From the NCBI GenBank assembly GCA_029934815.1, contig JAOZLM010000147.1:1-5960 (forward strand): a stretch of 5,960 nt of DNA, read 5' to 3'. Positions 1-5,322 of the stretch are shown one piece after another. This stretch comes from Desulfocapsa sp. (GTDB lineage: Bacteria > Desulfobacterota > Desulfobulbia > Desulfobulbales > Desulfocapsaceae). Numbering within the stretch: position 1 is the first letter of the stretch; each line of letters starts with the position of its first letter. Under the pieces are notes generated by a model. The model had not been told where the DNA came from. It made no database searches and worked only from the letters and a program-made list of their open reading frames with translations. The translations under genes were made by a program, and so were the position numbers.

Positions 1-205
1 CAAATGAATATTTTGCTCCTGTTTTATCCTCAAAATCAAAATTGATTTTTGTCTTTCCCTCTCCTACATCACTTAGTTCAAGAGATTTTTGTACGGCAAA
101 AATCTCTCCCTGGATATGTAAATCAAAGGGTACTGTTTTGGTGTGACCTATTCCCGGGATAAGGAAAATTCCTGCAACTATGACCATTTCTTTTATTCTA
201 TTCAT
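1..205 (-). CDS. Partial exported protein of unknown function (N-terminus only)
   Basis: An open frame starts with ATG at 205 and runs off the left edge without a stop, giving 68 residues. A good ribosome site, AGGA, lies 6 nt upstream of the ATG on the minus strand (plus positions 212-215). The N-terminus is a plausible Sec signal peptide: MNRIKEM with basic residues, then a hydrophobic run VIVAGIFLIPGIG, then a possible cut near HTKT. The mature part begins VPFDLHIQGEIFAVQ and continues through alternating polar and hydrophobic residues (KINFDFED), which suggests a beta-rich periplasmic or outer-membrane-associated protein. I do not recognise a family. The gene is divergent from the plus-strand frame at 455, with a 249-bp intergenic region that carries a strong dyad. 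The start choice rests on the ribosome site and the signal peptide. Confidence 0.6.
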   Translation of the reverse strand, partial: MNRIKEMVIVAGIFLIPGIGHTKTVPFDLHIQGEIFAVQKSLELSDVGEGKTKINFDFEDKTGAKYSF

Positions 206-239
206 CTGTTTTCCTATGTGAAAAATATTTGGGTATTGT

Positions 240-260
240 GATGCACTACAATAGTGCATC
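240..260. promoter_or_regulatory. Perfect 9-3-9 dyad containing an NtrC-like 17-bp operator
   Basis: GATGCACTA (240-248) and TAGTGCATC (252-260) are exact inverted repeats around a CAA spacer. Positions 242-258 read TGCACT-N5-AGTGCA. This has the spacing and half-sites of the enhancer consensus I recall for NtrC (TGCACY-N5-RGTGCA). The dyad lies 35-55 bp upstream of the minus-strand start at 205 and about 195 bp upstream of the plus-strand start at 455, so it could serve either. There is no T-run beside it, so a terminator is unlikely. I saw no convincing sigma-54 promoter (GG-N10-GC type) nearby, so binding by NtrC itself is inference; another regulator could use the site. Confidence 0.4.
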
Positions 261-279
261 GCGATGTTCTGTCACTAAA

Positions 280-294
280 GAGCAGATGCTGCTC
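280..294. repeat. Short perfect inverted repeat (6-3-6)
   Basis: GAGCAG (280-285) and CTGCTC (289-294) are exact inverted arms around ATG. It lies 20 bp from the larger dyad in the divergent intergenic region. It may be a second operator half-structure or chance. No T-run follows directly on either strand. The remainder of 295-454 is AT-rich, with a run of eight T near 367-374, and holds no recognisable promoter or RNA. Confidence 0.3.
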
Positions 295-454
295 CGCTTT
301 ATTTCATTTTTTTCGAGAAAGAAATTCATTGGAGTATTATCTTATGGAATCCTAATCACTTTGTAATTTTTTTTACTATTGCATTGTTAGAAAGAGTAGG
401 TCGTTGTTTAGCAGGGTAAATACGTATTCCAACATAAAAAAGAAAACTATATAG

Positions 455-1030
455 ATGCATGGACTAATAACTGGATTAGCCTCTGTGGTATTGCTTTTTA
501 CCACATGCACTTCTGTTTCCGCTGTGCAAGAGAATCGCAACCCTAATCTTGGCGGAGGAAAGGTACTGCTCTATTCCACAGAGGAAAAGTACCTGGATAC
601 TGCAAATGTAGGCAATCTTCCTGATATGGTGACATTTGCCCCGAATGGGCGAACACTTTTGTCCGCCAATGAAGAGGAGCCTTCCAGTGATTACAGGAGT
701 GATCCAGCTGGTTCCATTTCAATTATTCGTTTGCAGGGCAGCACAGGAGGGAAAGTGCAGCAAGTAACTACCCTAACCTTTGATGGTGTTGTTATCCCTG
801 CTGATTTTCGTATTAAACCGGGTATTTCCCCATCTCTTGATATTGAGCCGGAATACGATCTTTTTCCATCTGAAACGTTGGATGGTGAGTTGGTGTATGA
901 CAGTGGGGCAGAATTTGAACAGGAGCTGGCAGCGCGTTATCTCCAAAGCTTTAATACTCGTGTTGACGACACAAATGACAACATGATTACCATCAAAGCT
1001 CAGGTAAATTATGATGGAGTTACCTTGTAA
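455..1030 (+). CDS. Choice-of-anchor I family beta-propeller-like protein, rearranged fragment (middle part)
   Basis: The 191-residue frame starts at ATG 455, directly after an in-frame TAG at 452-454; no clear ribosome site precedes it. Residues 1-23 look like a secretion signal, with hydrophobic LITGLASVVLLF and a cut after VSA, though a basic N-terminus is missing. Cys18 gives only a poor lipobox. Residues 52-92 match the conserved core of secreted choice-of-anchor I proteins as I know them: VGNLPDMVTFAPNGR, ANEEEPSSDYRSDPAGSISII. Residues 104-134 resemble the next segment, ending LDIEPEY. At about 135-142 the sequence jumps to DGELVYDSGAEFEQ, which in intact members lies far downstream, so a central block seems deleted. 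The usual N-terminal segment is absent here, but a similar one ends the frame at 1165-1815. The family is exported; its biochemical role is not established to my knowledge. It is either a decayed remnant or half of a split protein. Confidence 0.55.
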   Translation: MHGLITGLASVVLLFTTCTSVSAVQENRNPNLGGGKVLLYSTEEKYLDTANVGNLPDMVTFAPNGRTLLSANEEEPSSDYRSDPAGSISIIRLQGSTGGKVQQVTTLTFDGVVIPADFRIKPGISPSLDIEPEYDLFPSETLDGELVYDSGAEFEQELAARYLQSFNTRVDDTNDNMITIKAQVNYDGVTL

Positions 1031-1035
1031 ACCGC

Positions 1036-1115
1036 AGGGTTACAGCAACTTACTGAGAAACGTCCACGCGACTGCGTCGCTGCGGGATTGTTTCTCAGCA
1101 AGTCACTGTAACCCT
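1036..1115. repeat. Long hairpin repeat, copy 1 (80 bp)
   Basis: The element is bounded by perfect 10-bp inverted ends, AGGGTTACAG (1036-1045) and CTGTAACCCT (1106-1115). A partly paired 7-nt spacer follows (ACTT with AAGT), then a perfect 9-bp inner stem CTGAGAAAC (1053-1061) with GTTTCTCAG (1090-1098). The apical region holds GCGAC-TGC-GTCGC. It begins 5 nt after the stop of the preceding frame. A second copy lies at 1981-2077 in the same orientation, after the next frame. No target-site duplication is visible. It could be a MITE-like or REP-like element, a structured RNA, or a transcription-stop hairpin, although no T-run follows the outer stem. Confidence 0.7.
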
Positions 1116-1164
1116 TGCTACCAGCTAATGTAAAATAATAGCATGTTTTCTTGGCTGAGCTTTA

Positions 1165-1815
1165 GTGGTAATCATGAATGACAAAGAGGCTATTAAAGAA
1201 CTTGTTGCAGAGGGTGTTCCCTATGAAATGATTGGTGATACTGCCTATTTCTGGCAAGGAGTTGATGCCAGAAGTCATAAGAAGGGCTGTGAGCCCGAGG
1301 CGCTGACTCTTGTTAAAATAGATGAGCGAGTTTTTGCTTATATTGGTCTTGAAAAACAGGGTGGCTTTTTTATCTATGAAATTACTGATCCTCATAAGGT
1401 TCGAATGGTCGATTATCAAAACGATATAGATTACTCAGCCCTGCCCTCTGCCAGTGGTGATCTGGCTCCTGAAAGTATGGTTTCATTTCAGCAGGAGGGA
1501 AAGCATTACCTTGCTATCGCTAATGAAATGAGCAGTAGTGTTGCTATTTATGCTTTACAAAGTGATGGTAAGGCCCAAAAACTTGTCTCTCTGGTAATTG
1601 GTGCATTTGATAGTGGGGCTGCCGAGATAATTGCTTATGATTCGTTTTCAAAGCAGTTATTTGTGACCAATGGAGAGACCAGGAGTGTTACTATACTTAA
1701 TGTTTCTGAGGTATCTTCTCCGGTGCAATCGGGAAATATTGATTTCTCAGAACATGGAGACAGTGTGCAGAGTGTGGCTGTGAAGAATGGTCTGGTGGCG
1801 ATTGCAGTGGAATGA
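1165..1815 (+). CDS. Choice-of-anchor I family fragment: C-terminal segment fused to N-terminal segment
   Basis: The 216-residue frame starts with GTG at 1165, nine bases after an in-frame TGA at 1156-1158; ATG at 1174 is an alternative. Neither has a clear ribosome site, and no signal peptide is present. Residues 33-131 match the C-terminal part of choice-of-anchor I proteins: DARSHKKGCEPEALTLV, FAYIGLEKQGGFFIYEITDP, SGDLAPESMVSF, YLAIANEMSSSVAIY. From about residue 145 the sequence becomes the family's N-terminal blade: GAFDSGAAEIIAYDS, KQLFVTNGE, HGDSVQSVAVKNGLVAIAVE. It then stops at a TGA inside a palindrome. The next residues expected in the family (after AVE, roughly ENRNPNLGGGKV) are found instead near the start of the frame at 455. 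The two frames together read middle, C-terminal, N-terminal. Without signal or ribosome site, expression as a stand-alone protein is doubtful; a pseudogene remnant is likely. Confidence 0.55.
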   Translation: MVIMNDKEAIKELVAEGVPYEMIGDTAYFWQGVDARSHKKGCEPEALTLVKIDERVFAYIGLEKQGGFFIYEITDPHKVRMVDYQNDIDYSALPSASGDLAPESMVSFQQEGKHYLAIANEMSSSVAIYALQSDGKAQKLVSLVIGAFDSGAAEIIAYDSFSKQLFVTNGETRSVTILNVSEVSSPVQSGNIDFSEHGDSVQSVAVKNGLVAIAVE

Positions 1816-1832
1816 AATTGTATTTCATTCCA
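1808..1832. repeat. Perfect 11-3-11 palindrome spanning a stop codon
   Basis: TGGAATGAAAT (1808-1818) and ATTTCATTCCA (1822-1832) are exact inverted arms around TGT. The TGA stop of the preceding frame (1813-1815) lies within the left arm. Neither side has a T-run, so it is not a classical intrinsic terminator. It sits exactly where the beta-propeller homology breaks off, so it may mark a rearrangement or insertion junction. Confidence 0.55.
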
Positions 1833-1980
1833 ATAGTGTTACCTGCTAACTAGTAAAAACGCAACGCATTGATTTTAAGTGCTTTTGTGTTAGCTCTGGA
1901 ATGTAACTCGGTCGCTTGGGTGGGCGAGCGCTGATTATCACTCAATTTCAGGTAAGCACAAGATTAGCTGTTCGCTAATC
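1833..1980. other. Non-coding region with several imperfect hairpins
   Basis: Part of the 326-bp gene-free stretch 1816-2141. It holds GCTAAC (1845-1850) with GTTAGC (1889-1894), plus a weaker inner pairing of A-run and T-run. CGCTTG (1913-1918) pairs with CGAGCG (1925-1930), including one G-T wobble. GATTAGC (1962-1968) pairs exactly with GCTAATC (1974-1980) around TGTTC, and this last hairpin touches the start of hairpin repeat copy 2. I find no convincing reading frame. It may be a structured RNA or a relic of rearrangement. Confidence 0.4.
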
Positions 1981-2077
1981 AGGGTTACAGTAATTTACCA
2001 GAGAACGCCCACACAACTGCGTCGCGGCGGAATTGAAGTTTACACGTATTTGTTTTTCGGTAAGTTACCGCAACCCT
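1981..2077. repeat. Long hairpin repeat, copy 2 (97 bp)
   Basis: Its first 55 nt match copy 1 at 43 of 55 positions without gaps, and 11 of the 12 differences are transitions. Its last 26 nt (2052-2077) match copy 1 at 20 of 26, all differences being transitions. Between them copy 2 carries 17 extra nt (about 2036-2051). The stem is preserved: AGGGTT pairs with AACCCT, and TAATTTACC pairs with GGTAAGTTA using one G-T wobble. The apical ACTGCGTCGC is identical in both copies. Loose similarity to copy 1 seems to continue about 25 nt past the right end. It lies between the convergent frame at 1165 and metC; the remaining 2078-2141 shows no clear terminator. Confidence 0.7.
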
Positions 2078-2141
2078 TGTTGTCAGGAATATAGAAAATT
2101 GCCCATATTGCGTATCGACGTTTGGCGGTTATCAGTTACTG

Positions 2142-3308
2142 TTATGACAGTTGAGATAAGCCTTGTTCAAGGTCTTCCATAAGATCCTGGGGGGCTTCTA
2201 GTCCAATATTCAGGCGTATTATGGTTTTTCCAGAGTAGATTGATGGGGTGTTGCGCTGTTGTTTTCCAGCAGTGAGCAGACTTTTATAGCCGCCCCAGCT
2301 GTAACCAAGGCCAAAGAGTTCAAGTTTGTCGATGAACTGTCCCAGCTTTTCCTCGGAATATTCTTCTTTAAAGGTGAAGGCAAAAAGGCCGGAGGAGCCT
2401 GAAAAATCACGTAGAAAAATTTTGTGTTGTGGGTGGTTGGGAAGCGCTGGGTGGATCACAGTATCAATTTTTGAATGATTCACCAGTGTTGAGGCTATGG
2501 TGAGAGCAGATTGCTCATGCTGTTTGAGCCTGGTGCTGAGAGTATTCATGCCCCGCAGTGCCAGATAGCAGTCACTGTCAGGTGTATACATCTCCATTCT
2601 TCGATAATAATTTAACAGTGTTCTTTCGTGTTGCTTATTTACGGTGACAGCCCCGAGTAAAACATCAGAATATCCTGCAATATATTTTGAAACAGACTGG
2701 ATTGAAATGTCTACTCCCAGCTCAAATGGTTTGAGATAGAGAGGTGTTGCCCACGTGTTATCAAGGGCTGTTACAATATTTTTTTGTCTGGCGATTTCTG
2801 TGATTGCAGGAATATCCTGTATTTCAAAGGTATTAGAACCGGGAGATTCCAGAAGAATAAGGCGTGTATTGTCTCGAATATATTCTTCAATATCCGCCCC
2901 AACGGCAGGCGGAATAAAAGTTGTTTCAATATTGAACTTTGCAAGGATCTTCTGGCAGAAATTGATGCCGGGGTGATAGGCGTTGTCCACCAGCAGAACG
3001 TGATCACCGCTTTTACAGAAGGCGAGAAAGGTGTTTTGGATGGCAGACAGGCCGGACGGGAATATGCGGCATGCAGCGCCATTTTCAAGCTTCTGCATCG
3101 CCTCTTCAAGCGAGCGCTGCACCGGAAACCTGTCTGTTCCGTAAACAGGCCCTTTAAGCTGTCCTTTTCCGGCTTTACACATTTCCGCATAATCACGAAA
3201 AAGAACTGTTGAACCCCGGTAAACAGGCGGGTTGACAGTCACCGGCGGGTAAGCCGCATGACTGTCGTTATGCCAGTGCTGGAGAATATTTTCTGTTGCT
3301 TTTTTCAA
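2142..3308 (-). CDS. metC: Cystathionine beta-lyase (PLP-dependent)
   Basis: This cytoplasmic enzyme cleaves cystathionine to homocysteine, pyruvate and ammonia in methionine biosynthesis. The 388 residues are full length for the Cys/Met-metabolism PLP family. PLP Lys208 is in QSVSKYIAGYSDVLLGA, Asp183 (ALDNTWATPLY) faces the pyridine nitrogen, and Tyr111 (DNAYHPG) and Arg365 (IIRLNIGLE) match the cofactor-stacking and carboxylate-binding residues of E. coli MetC. SWGGYKSL (337-344) is typical of MetC rather than cystathionine gamma-synthase. Tyr56 is present, but the residue two later, Arg58 in E. coli, is Thr here with an Arg at 60. The start is TTG at 3306-3308, 2 nt after the upstream gene's TGA. 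An in-frame TAG two codons earlier excludes a longer form, and the next Met (43) would remove core sequence. No strong ribosome site is seen, so coupling to the upstream gene is likely. It is the last gene of the probable operon. Confidence 0.93.
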   Translation of the reverse strand: MKKATENILQHWHNDSHAAYPPVTVNPPVYRGSTVLFRDYAEMCKAGKGQLKGPVYGTDRFPVQRSLEEAMQKLENGAACRIFPSGLSAIQNTFLAFCKSGDHVLLVDNAYHPGINFCQKILAKFNIETTFIPPAVGADIEEYIRDNTRLILLESPGSNTFEIQDIPAITEIARQKNIVTALDNTWATPLYLKPFELGVDISIQSVSKYIAGYSDVLLGAVTVNKQHERTLLNYYRRMEMYTPDSDCYLALRGMNTLSTRLKQHEQSALTIASTLVNHSKIDTVIHPALPNHPQHKIFLRDFSGSSGLFAFTFKEEYSEEKLGQFIDKLELFGLGYSWGGYKSLLTAGKQQRNTPSIYSGKTIIRLNIGLEAPQDLMEDLEQGLSQLS

Positions 3309-3310
3309 GT

Positions 3311-4657
3311 TCAGCTACGGATCATGTCTGCTATCTGAAAAGCAACTTCCAGACTCTGTTCAGCATTCAGGCGCGGGTCACAAGTGGTGAGATAATTGTT
3401 GGAAAGTTCAGCATCCACAATATTTCTGGCGCCACCTGTACATTCGGTAACATTTTCACCAGTCATTTCGAGATGAATTCCACCGGGGATTGTGCCTTCT
3501 GCCCAGTGGGTCTCAAAAAAACAGGTGATTTCGGAGAGAATGTCATTAAAATTTCTGGTTTTATGTCCGCTTTTTGCAGTATAGGTATTGGCATGCATCG
3601 GGTCACAGTTCCAGACAATGTTGTATCCTTCCCGCTTGGCTTCACGCAGGAGCGGTGGAAGCACCTTCTCAATATTTTTCATACCAAGACGGGTAATAAG
3701 AGTTAAACGCCCTGCTTCGTTCTCAGGATTTAAAGCATCGATAAGTCTTTTGACATTATCAAGATCATAATCGGGGCCGATTTTCACACCGATGGGGTTA
3801 TTAACGCCACGCAGAAATTCCACATGGGCACCATCAACCTGACGGGTTCTCTCGCCGATCCAGAGCATATGGGCAGAGCAGTCGTACCAGCCGCCATTTA
3901 TAGAATCTTCACGAGTCAATGCTGTTTCATAGCCAAGAAGCAATGCCTCATGGGAAGTGAAAAATTGCGCCTGTTTCATTTGTGGAGATTCGGGGTCAAT
4001 ACCAATGGTTTCCATAAATTGCAGCGCTTGTTCTATTTGTTTTCCAATTCGCTCATAGTTTCGTCCCATGGGAGATTGTTTCACAAATTCCTGGTTCCAG
4101 GCGGCAACCCGGTGCAGAGCGGCAAAACCACCACGGGTGAAAGCACGCAGCAGGTTGAGAGTGGATGCGGCCATGTTATAGCCCTGCATCATACGATTTG
4201 GATCAGGAATTCGTGCCGCTTCAATGGGTTCCGGGCTGTTGACCATATCGCCCCGGTAGGACATAAGCTCCACACCATCAACCATTTCTGTATCTGCTGA
4301 TCTGGGTTTAGCAAATTGCCCTGCAATGCGACCAACCTTGATCACCGGTTTGCCACCGGCGTAGGTTAGCACTACCGCCATTTGCAACAGTACTTTCAGG
4401 GTTTCACGGATTTTGGGAGCAGTTACCTGGGAAAAATCTTCAGAACAGTCTCCACCCTGTACAAGAAAGGCATCGCCGGTGACAGCCTTGGCAAGCATCG
4501 CTTTTAAATCACGAATTTCTCCTGCAAAGACCAGGGGCGGCAGACGGGTAAGATCTTTTACCACCTCGTCGTGTATTGCCATATCCGGCCATTTAGGTTG
4601 TTGGAGAGCTGTGAAATTTTTCCAGCTTGTTTTGGACCATGTATTTTGTGTTCCCAT
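3311..4657 (-). CDS. 3-deoxy-7-phosphoheptulonate (DAHP) synthase, class II
   Basis: It condenses phosphoenolpyruvate with erythrose 4-phosphate, the first step of the shikimate pathway to aromatic amino acids. The 448 residues fit the class II (plant/mycobacterial) family. The metal ligands can be placed as Cys71 (QGGDCSEDF), His355 (WNCDPMHANT), Glu397 (IHLEMTGENVTEC) and Asp427 (TTCDPRLNAEQSLE). Their spacing matches the mycobacterial enzyme. The phosphate-binding GQFAKPRS (113-120) and GERTRQVDGAHVEFLRG (268-284) are also intact. I chose ATG 4657 because GAGAGA lies 6 nt upstream (plus 4664-4669) and MGTQNTWSKTSWKNF is a normal class II N-terminus. The frame stays open to an ATG at 4735, but that lacks a ribosome site and would overlap the upstream gene. 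It sits 46 nt after the HsdR-N-like gene and 2 nt before metC. The mycobacterial homologue is called aroG; no extra regulatory domain is visible. Confidence 0.95.
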   Translation of the reverse strand: MGTQNTWSKTSWKNFTALQQPKWPDMAIHDEVVKDLTRLPPLVFAGEIRDLKAMLAKAVTGDAFLVQGGDCSEDFSQVTAPKIRETLKVLLQMAVVLTYAGGKPVIKVGRIAGQFAKPRSADTEMVDGVELMSYRGDMVNSPEPIEAARIPDPNRMMQGYNMAASTLNLLRAFTRGGFAALHRVAAWNQEFVKQSPMGRNYERIGKQIEQALQFMETIGIDPESPQMKQAQFFTSHEALLLGYETALTREDSINGGWYDCSAHMLWIGERTRQVDGAHVEFLRGVNNPIGVKIGPDYDLDNVKRLIDALNPENEAGRLTLITRLGMKNIEKVLPPLLREAKREGYNIVWNCDPMHANTYTAKSGHKTRNFNDILSEITCFFETHWAEGTIPGGIHLEMTGENVTECTGGARNIVDAELSNNYLTTCDPRLNAEQSLEVAFQIADMIRS

Positions 4658-4703
4658 TGTATTTCTCTCAAATAGATTCCGGACTTTTGCAAGTCCATCA
4701 AAT

Positions 4704-5252
4704 TTATCGGCAGCAAATCTGTACATCAAAAACATTCAGGATTCGTAACTCCCCTTCTCTTTTCTTTCCTTCAGGAGCATCACGAAACTTTAAATCAGTT
4801 AACATCTCTTCTGCTTGTGTTCGTGTTGGAATGGCTTCCATCCCGGTGGCAAGCACCTTTCCTTTTGCAGTATCAAGCAATTCTGCATCCTGGCCATTCG
4901 TAATAACTGCCAGGGGGATCTGGTATTCTTTTTCAAGCACTCTGGCCGCTGCGACAACTGACCGTTCACGAGTCACAAGAGAGCCCGGAGCATAGCGAAT
5001 AATCATAAATATTTTATCGCCCAGATTCACGGTAAGTTCAATATTTGAACGGACAAACTGGGAAGTAAAAAGCGTTTCTATAAATCGGCGTGGTTCAAGT
5101 TCTTCTTTCTTGTAACCAAGATCATTAACCATCATCTTCGACAGATCCTGCCTGGTTCGTTCATCGTCGGTATCGGGCAACTCCTCACCGGTAATAAAGT
5201 CAATCAGGGTGCCGTAAACGATATGGTGTGTTGGAACGTCAATCATATGCAA
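4704..5252 (-). CDS. Stand-alone HsdR N-terminal-like domain protein (probably nuclease-inactive)
   Basis: The 182-residue cytoplasmic protein resembles the N-terminal domain of type I restriction subunit R (HSDR_N_2 type), a PD-(D/E)XK fold. Residues 23-51 (EELPDTDDERTRQDLSKMM, NDLGYKKEEL) match the helical start. Residues 70-120 cover the core: NIELTVNLGDKIFMIIRYAPGSL, RERSVVAAARVL and IPLAVITNG. Where a nuclease has the E-x-K strand, this protein reads IIRYAPG, so the catalytic Glu/Lys pair appears missing. There is no helicase domain and no hsdM or hsdS nearby. I recall similar lone proteins from Desulfobacterota, so this is likely a family trait rather than a truncation. The start is TTG at 5252: AGGA lies 7 nt upstream (plus 5260-5263), while ATG 5246 would be 13 nt away. 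Its role is unknown. It is the first gene after the terminator and is probably co-transcribed with the DAHP synthase and metC genes. Confidence 0.75.
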   Translation of the reverse strand: MHMIDVPTHHIVYGTLIDFITGEELPDTDDERTRQDLSKMMVNDLGYKKEELEPRRFIETLFTSQFVRSNIELTVNLGDKIFMIIRYAPGSLVTRERSVVAAARVLEKEYQIPLAVITNGQDAELLDTAKGKVLATGMEAIPTRTQAEEMLTDLKFRDAPEGKKREGELRILNVFDVQICCR

Positions 5253-5258
5253 TCATAA

Positions 5259-5264
5259 GTCCTA
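5259..5264 (-). promoter_or_regulatory. Ribosome binding site that selects a TTG start
   Basis: On the minus strand TTTAGGACTTATGATTG places AGGA 7 nt before TTG at 5252. An ATG lies just 3 nt after AGGA but is out of frame and stops after five codons. The next in-frame ATG (5246) is 13 nt away. The spacing therefore favours TTG as the start of the HsdR-N-like gene. Confidence 0.5.
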
Positions 5265-5299
5265 AAGCAAAAATGCCCTTCCATCACTGGAAGGGCATT
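5264..5299 (-). terminator. Intrinsic terminator of the acsE-like gene
   Basis: On the minus strand AATGCCCTTCCA (5299-5288) and TGGAAGGGCATT (5283-5272) form a perfect 12-bp stem with a GTGA loop. A T-rich tail, TTTTTGCTTT counting the last stem bases, follows directly. It begins 23 nt after the acsE-like stop. It should separate that gene from the operon below, although no clear promoter is visible in the short gap, so some readthrough may feed the downstream genes. Confidence 0.85.
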
Positions 5300-5322
5300 G
5301 GAAAAATATGTCCTTCTAAATC

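Noticed and set aside
206..454. Sigma-54 promoter next to the NtrC-like dyad
   Set aside because: I searched both strands for GG-N10-GC with flanking consensus and saw no acceptable match.
1036..1115. Insertion-sequence ends (CAGGG-type inverted repeats)
   Set aside because: The outer bases faintly recall some IS ends, but no transposase, no target-site duplication and no internal gene are present.
1162..1419. Minus-strand 85-residue frame
   Set aside because: It is antisense to the propeller fragment, which has clear family similarity; this frame has none.
1844..1895. TGCTAAC...GTTAGCT as a short attC
   Set aside because: The orientation is right, but both boxes miss the consensus (G or C at fixed positions) and the inner boxes pair poorly. 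It could be a decayed site, but the evidence is too weak.
1036..2077. Hairpin repeats as integron attC sites flanking a gene cassette
   Set aside because: attC sites run from RYYYAAC at the left to GTTRRRY at the right. These repeats have GTT on the left and AAC on the right on both strands, and neither box matches. The apical part is conserved rather than variable, and no integrase gene is in the window.
2771..3212. Open frames over metC on both strands (minus 2771-3196, plus 2784-3212)
   Set aside because: They lie wholly inside a clearly real metC gene, show no recognisable domain and have unlikely protein composition.
3296..4300. Plus-strand frames at 3296-3706 and 3824-4300
   Set aside because: They are antisense to the DAHP synthase gene, with no ribosome site or family similarity.
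4658..4735. Longer DAHP synthase with 26 extra N-terminal residues
   Set aside because: ATG 4735 lacks a ribosome site and would overlap the upstream gene. ATG 4657 has GAGAGA at good spacing and a typical family N-terminus.
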